Of a stretch of DNA of 23,607 nt, positions 22,516 to 23,607 are shown piece by piece; the stretch's first letter is position 1; each line of letters starts with the position of its first letter. The stretch lies in assembly GCA_903895515.1 (NCBI GenBank), contig CAITUB010000025.1, forward strand, positions 1 to 23,607, given 5' to 3'. Origin of the DNA: an uncultured Acidimicrobium sp. (lineage in GTDB: Bacteria; Actinomycetota; Acidimicrobiia; Acidimicrobiales; Ilumatobacteraceae). The notes below the pieces were generated by a model. The model saw only the letters and a list, made by a program, of their open reading frames with translations, ran no database searches and was not told the DNA's origin. A program made the translations under genes and the position numbers.

Positions 22516-23607
22516 GTGAAAACGCGCCGCACCGACATCGAGGGAATGCGCGCTCTTGCAGTAGGGCTAGTAGTGCTCAATCACGCTGGAGTCCCATGGC
22601 TGTCTGGTGGTTACATCGGCGTAGACGTGTTCTTTGTGATCTCGGGGTTTCTGATTACCCAGCTACTCATTGATGAAGCGGGCGAGCGCAACTCCATTGA
22701 CCTGCGCAATTTCTGGGCAAGGCGTGCGCGAAGAATTTTGCCGATGTCAATTCTGGTTGCGTTGGCAACAGTCATCGCAGGGCTGTTCATGCTTGAACCA
22801 GGCAAGGTACGAGACCTCAGCGCTATTGGTCTTGGCGCGCTTGGTTTTTGCACCAACATCGTGCTGTTCTTTCGCACGTCTGATTATTTGTCTGGTGTAA
22901 CTGCGCCTTCACCGCTTCGCCATTTTTGGTCACTCGCAGTAGAGGAGCAGTTCTATTTGTTGTGGCCGCTCGTGGTGTTCGCCACAGTGAGGTATGGAAA
23001 AGCGCATTGGAGAAAGTGGCTGCTAGGGGTAGGCATTGTTGGTGGGCTTGCGTCGCTCATCACTTCGGTTTTAATCACGAAAGGTCACCCGGGAGCCGGC
23101 TACTACCTTCCGTATTCGCGATTCTGGGAGATCAGCGCAGGAGCATTGCTCGCAATCGCAGGAACCCGTGTTGACAAGATCCCACACGTTGTTAGGGCTA
23201 TTGGCGGTTGGGTAGGGCTCATCGCGGTTATCGCATCCGCAGTGATTTTCTCGGAGTCGACAATTTTCCCTGGCTACACGGCACTCTTACCAGTGGTTGC
23301 AACGGTGTTCATACTTGTTGCAGGAAGCGCAAAGTTTGGCCCGGTCTCACTGCTTTCACTTGAACCGCTGCAAAGTCTTGGCGCGCGAAGCTTTTCGTTA
23401 TATCTCTGGCATTGGCCATTGTTTGTATTAGTAGAAGCGCGGTTCGGCACGCCATCGGCTTGGGGTAAAGCATGGATTGTGGTTGCAGCACTAGTGCTGT
23501 CTGCAATTTCCTATCGCGCAGTTGAACAACCAGTTCGCCACAACACATGGCTGTCGGCAGTTTCGCTTCGCAGTTTGCTGGCTGCTGGTATTGCGCTATC
23601 GCTCAGC
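22516..23607 (+). CDS. acyltransferase 3 (OafA/YrhL-type), partial at right edge
   Basis: An open frame of 364 codons begins at a GTG and runs to the edge without a stop. It begins VKTRRTDIEGMRALAVGLVV, the standard start of the integral-membrane acyltransferase-3 family, with the catalytic-type His23 in LNHAG. GYIGVDVFFVISGFLI at 32-47, FWARRARRILP at 67-76 and HFWSLAVEEQFYLLWPL near 136-151 follow. Many hydrophobic segments then lead to SLYLWHWPLF and a VEQPVR motif. Such proteins move acyl groups (often acetyl) onto cell-surface sugars. Many carry a C-terminal SGNH hydrolase domain, which would lie beyond the window. Its acceptor is unknown. Confidence 0.93.
   Translation, partial: MKTRRTDIEGMRALAVGLVVLNHAGVPWLSGGYIGVDVFFVISGFLITQLLIDEAGERNSIDLRNFWARRARRILPMSILVALATVIAGLFMLEPGKVRDLSAIGLGALGFCTNIVLFFRTSDYLSGVTAPSPLRHFWSLAVEEQFYLLWPLVVFATVRYGKAHWRKWLLGVGIVGGLASLITSVLITKGHPGAGYYLPYSRFWEISAGALLAIAGTRVDKIPHVVRAIGGWVGLIAVIASAVIFSESTIFPGYTALLPVVATVFILVAGSAKFGPVSLLSLEPLQSLGARSFSLYLWHWPLFVLVEARFGTPSAWGKAWIVVAALVLSAISYRAVEQPVRHNTWLSAVSLRSLLAAGIALSLS

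Noticed and set aside
1..23607. tRNA, rRNA, CRISPR array, insertion sequence or attachment site
   Set aside because: No cloverleaf arms, repeat-spacer pattern, transposase motif or long terminal repeat was seen. Genes fill almost all of the window.

Overview
The window looks like chromosomal DNA from an actinobacterium of moderate GC, most likely a free-living aquatic member of the Acidimicrobiia type. This placement is inference. It rests on GTG starts, promoters that place the start codon at the transcript end, an MgtA-like mannosyltransferase, a two-cysteine secreted domain on PhnD, a kinase paired with a DUF7064-like protein, and base composition near 50% GC. No marker gene is present to prove it. 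There are no RNA genes, mobile elements or CRISPR arrays, and the longest gap between genes is about 190 bases.

Layout. (1) Bases 1-6726, minus strand: a tightly coupled C-P lyase operon, phnG-phnH-phnI-phnJ-phnK-phnL-phnM, followed by a sugar-bisphosphatase/inositol-monophosphatase-like gene and the first codons of one more gene that runs off the left edge. (2) 6727-6916: a divergent control region. (3) 6917-12312, plus strand: a secreted beta-propeller protein (choice-of-anchor I type) and a phosphonate ABC transporter, phnD-phnC-phnE, in which PhnE is a fusion of two permease domains. (4) 12395-17521, plus strand: a five-gene sugar-transfer operon (MgtA-like GT4, DUF2334 deacetylase, second GT4, GNAT-like protein, UDP-glucose 6-dehydrogenase). 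(5) 17524-18838, minus strand: phnY-phnZ, the oxygen-dependent route for 2-aminoethylphosphonate-type compounds. (6) 18948-21972, plus strand: an APH-like kinase, a DUF7064/7065-like protein and class I fructose-bisphosphate aldolase. (7) 21961-22479, minus strand: msrA. (8) 22516 to the right edge, plus strand: a partial membrane acyltransferase (OafA family).

How they fit together. The window is largely a phosphorus-scavenging island. PhnDCE imports phosphonates. The C-P lyase releases phosphate from alkylphosphonates, and PhnY/PhnZ releases it from aminoethylphosphonate. The glycosyltransferase operon carries its own UDP-glucuronate supply and an MgtA-like enzyme. It may make phosphorus-free glucuronosyl/mannosyl glycolipids that replace phospholipids when phosphate is scarce. 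That is a hypothesis from gene content and from a shared upstream GTTCAT box.

Two sequence patterns are the most useful new observations. First, all seven genes that begin a transcription unit have a TANNNT hexamer 6-7 bases before the start codon, while the internal genes checked do not. This points to leaderless transcripts and settles several start codons. Second, a TGTTCAT box lies at nearly the same distance (about -73) from both divergent phn starts, and a related box lies about one helical turn farther out before the glycosyltransferase operon. phnY has no such box.
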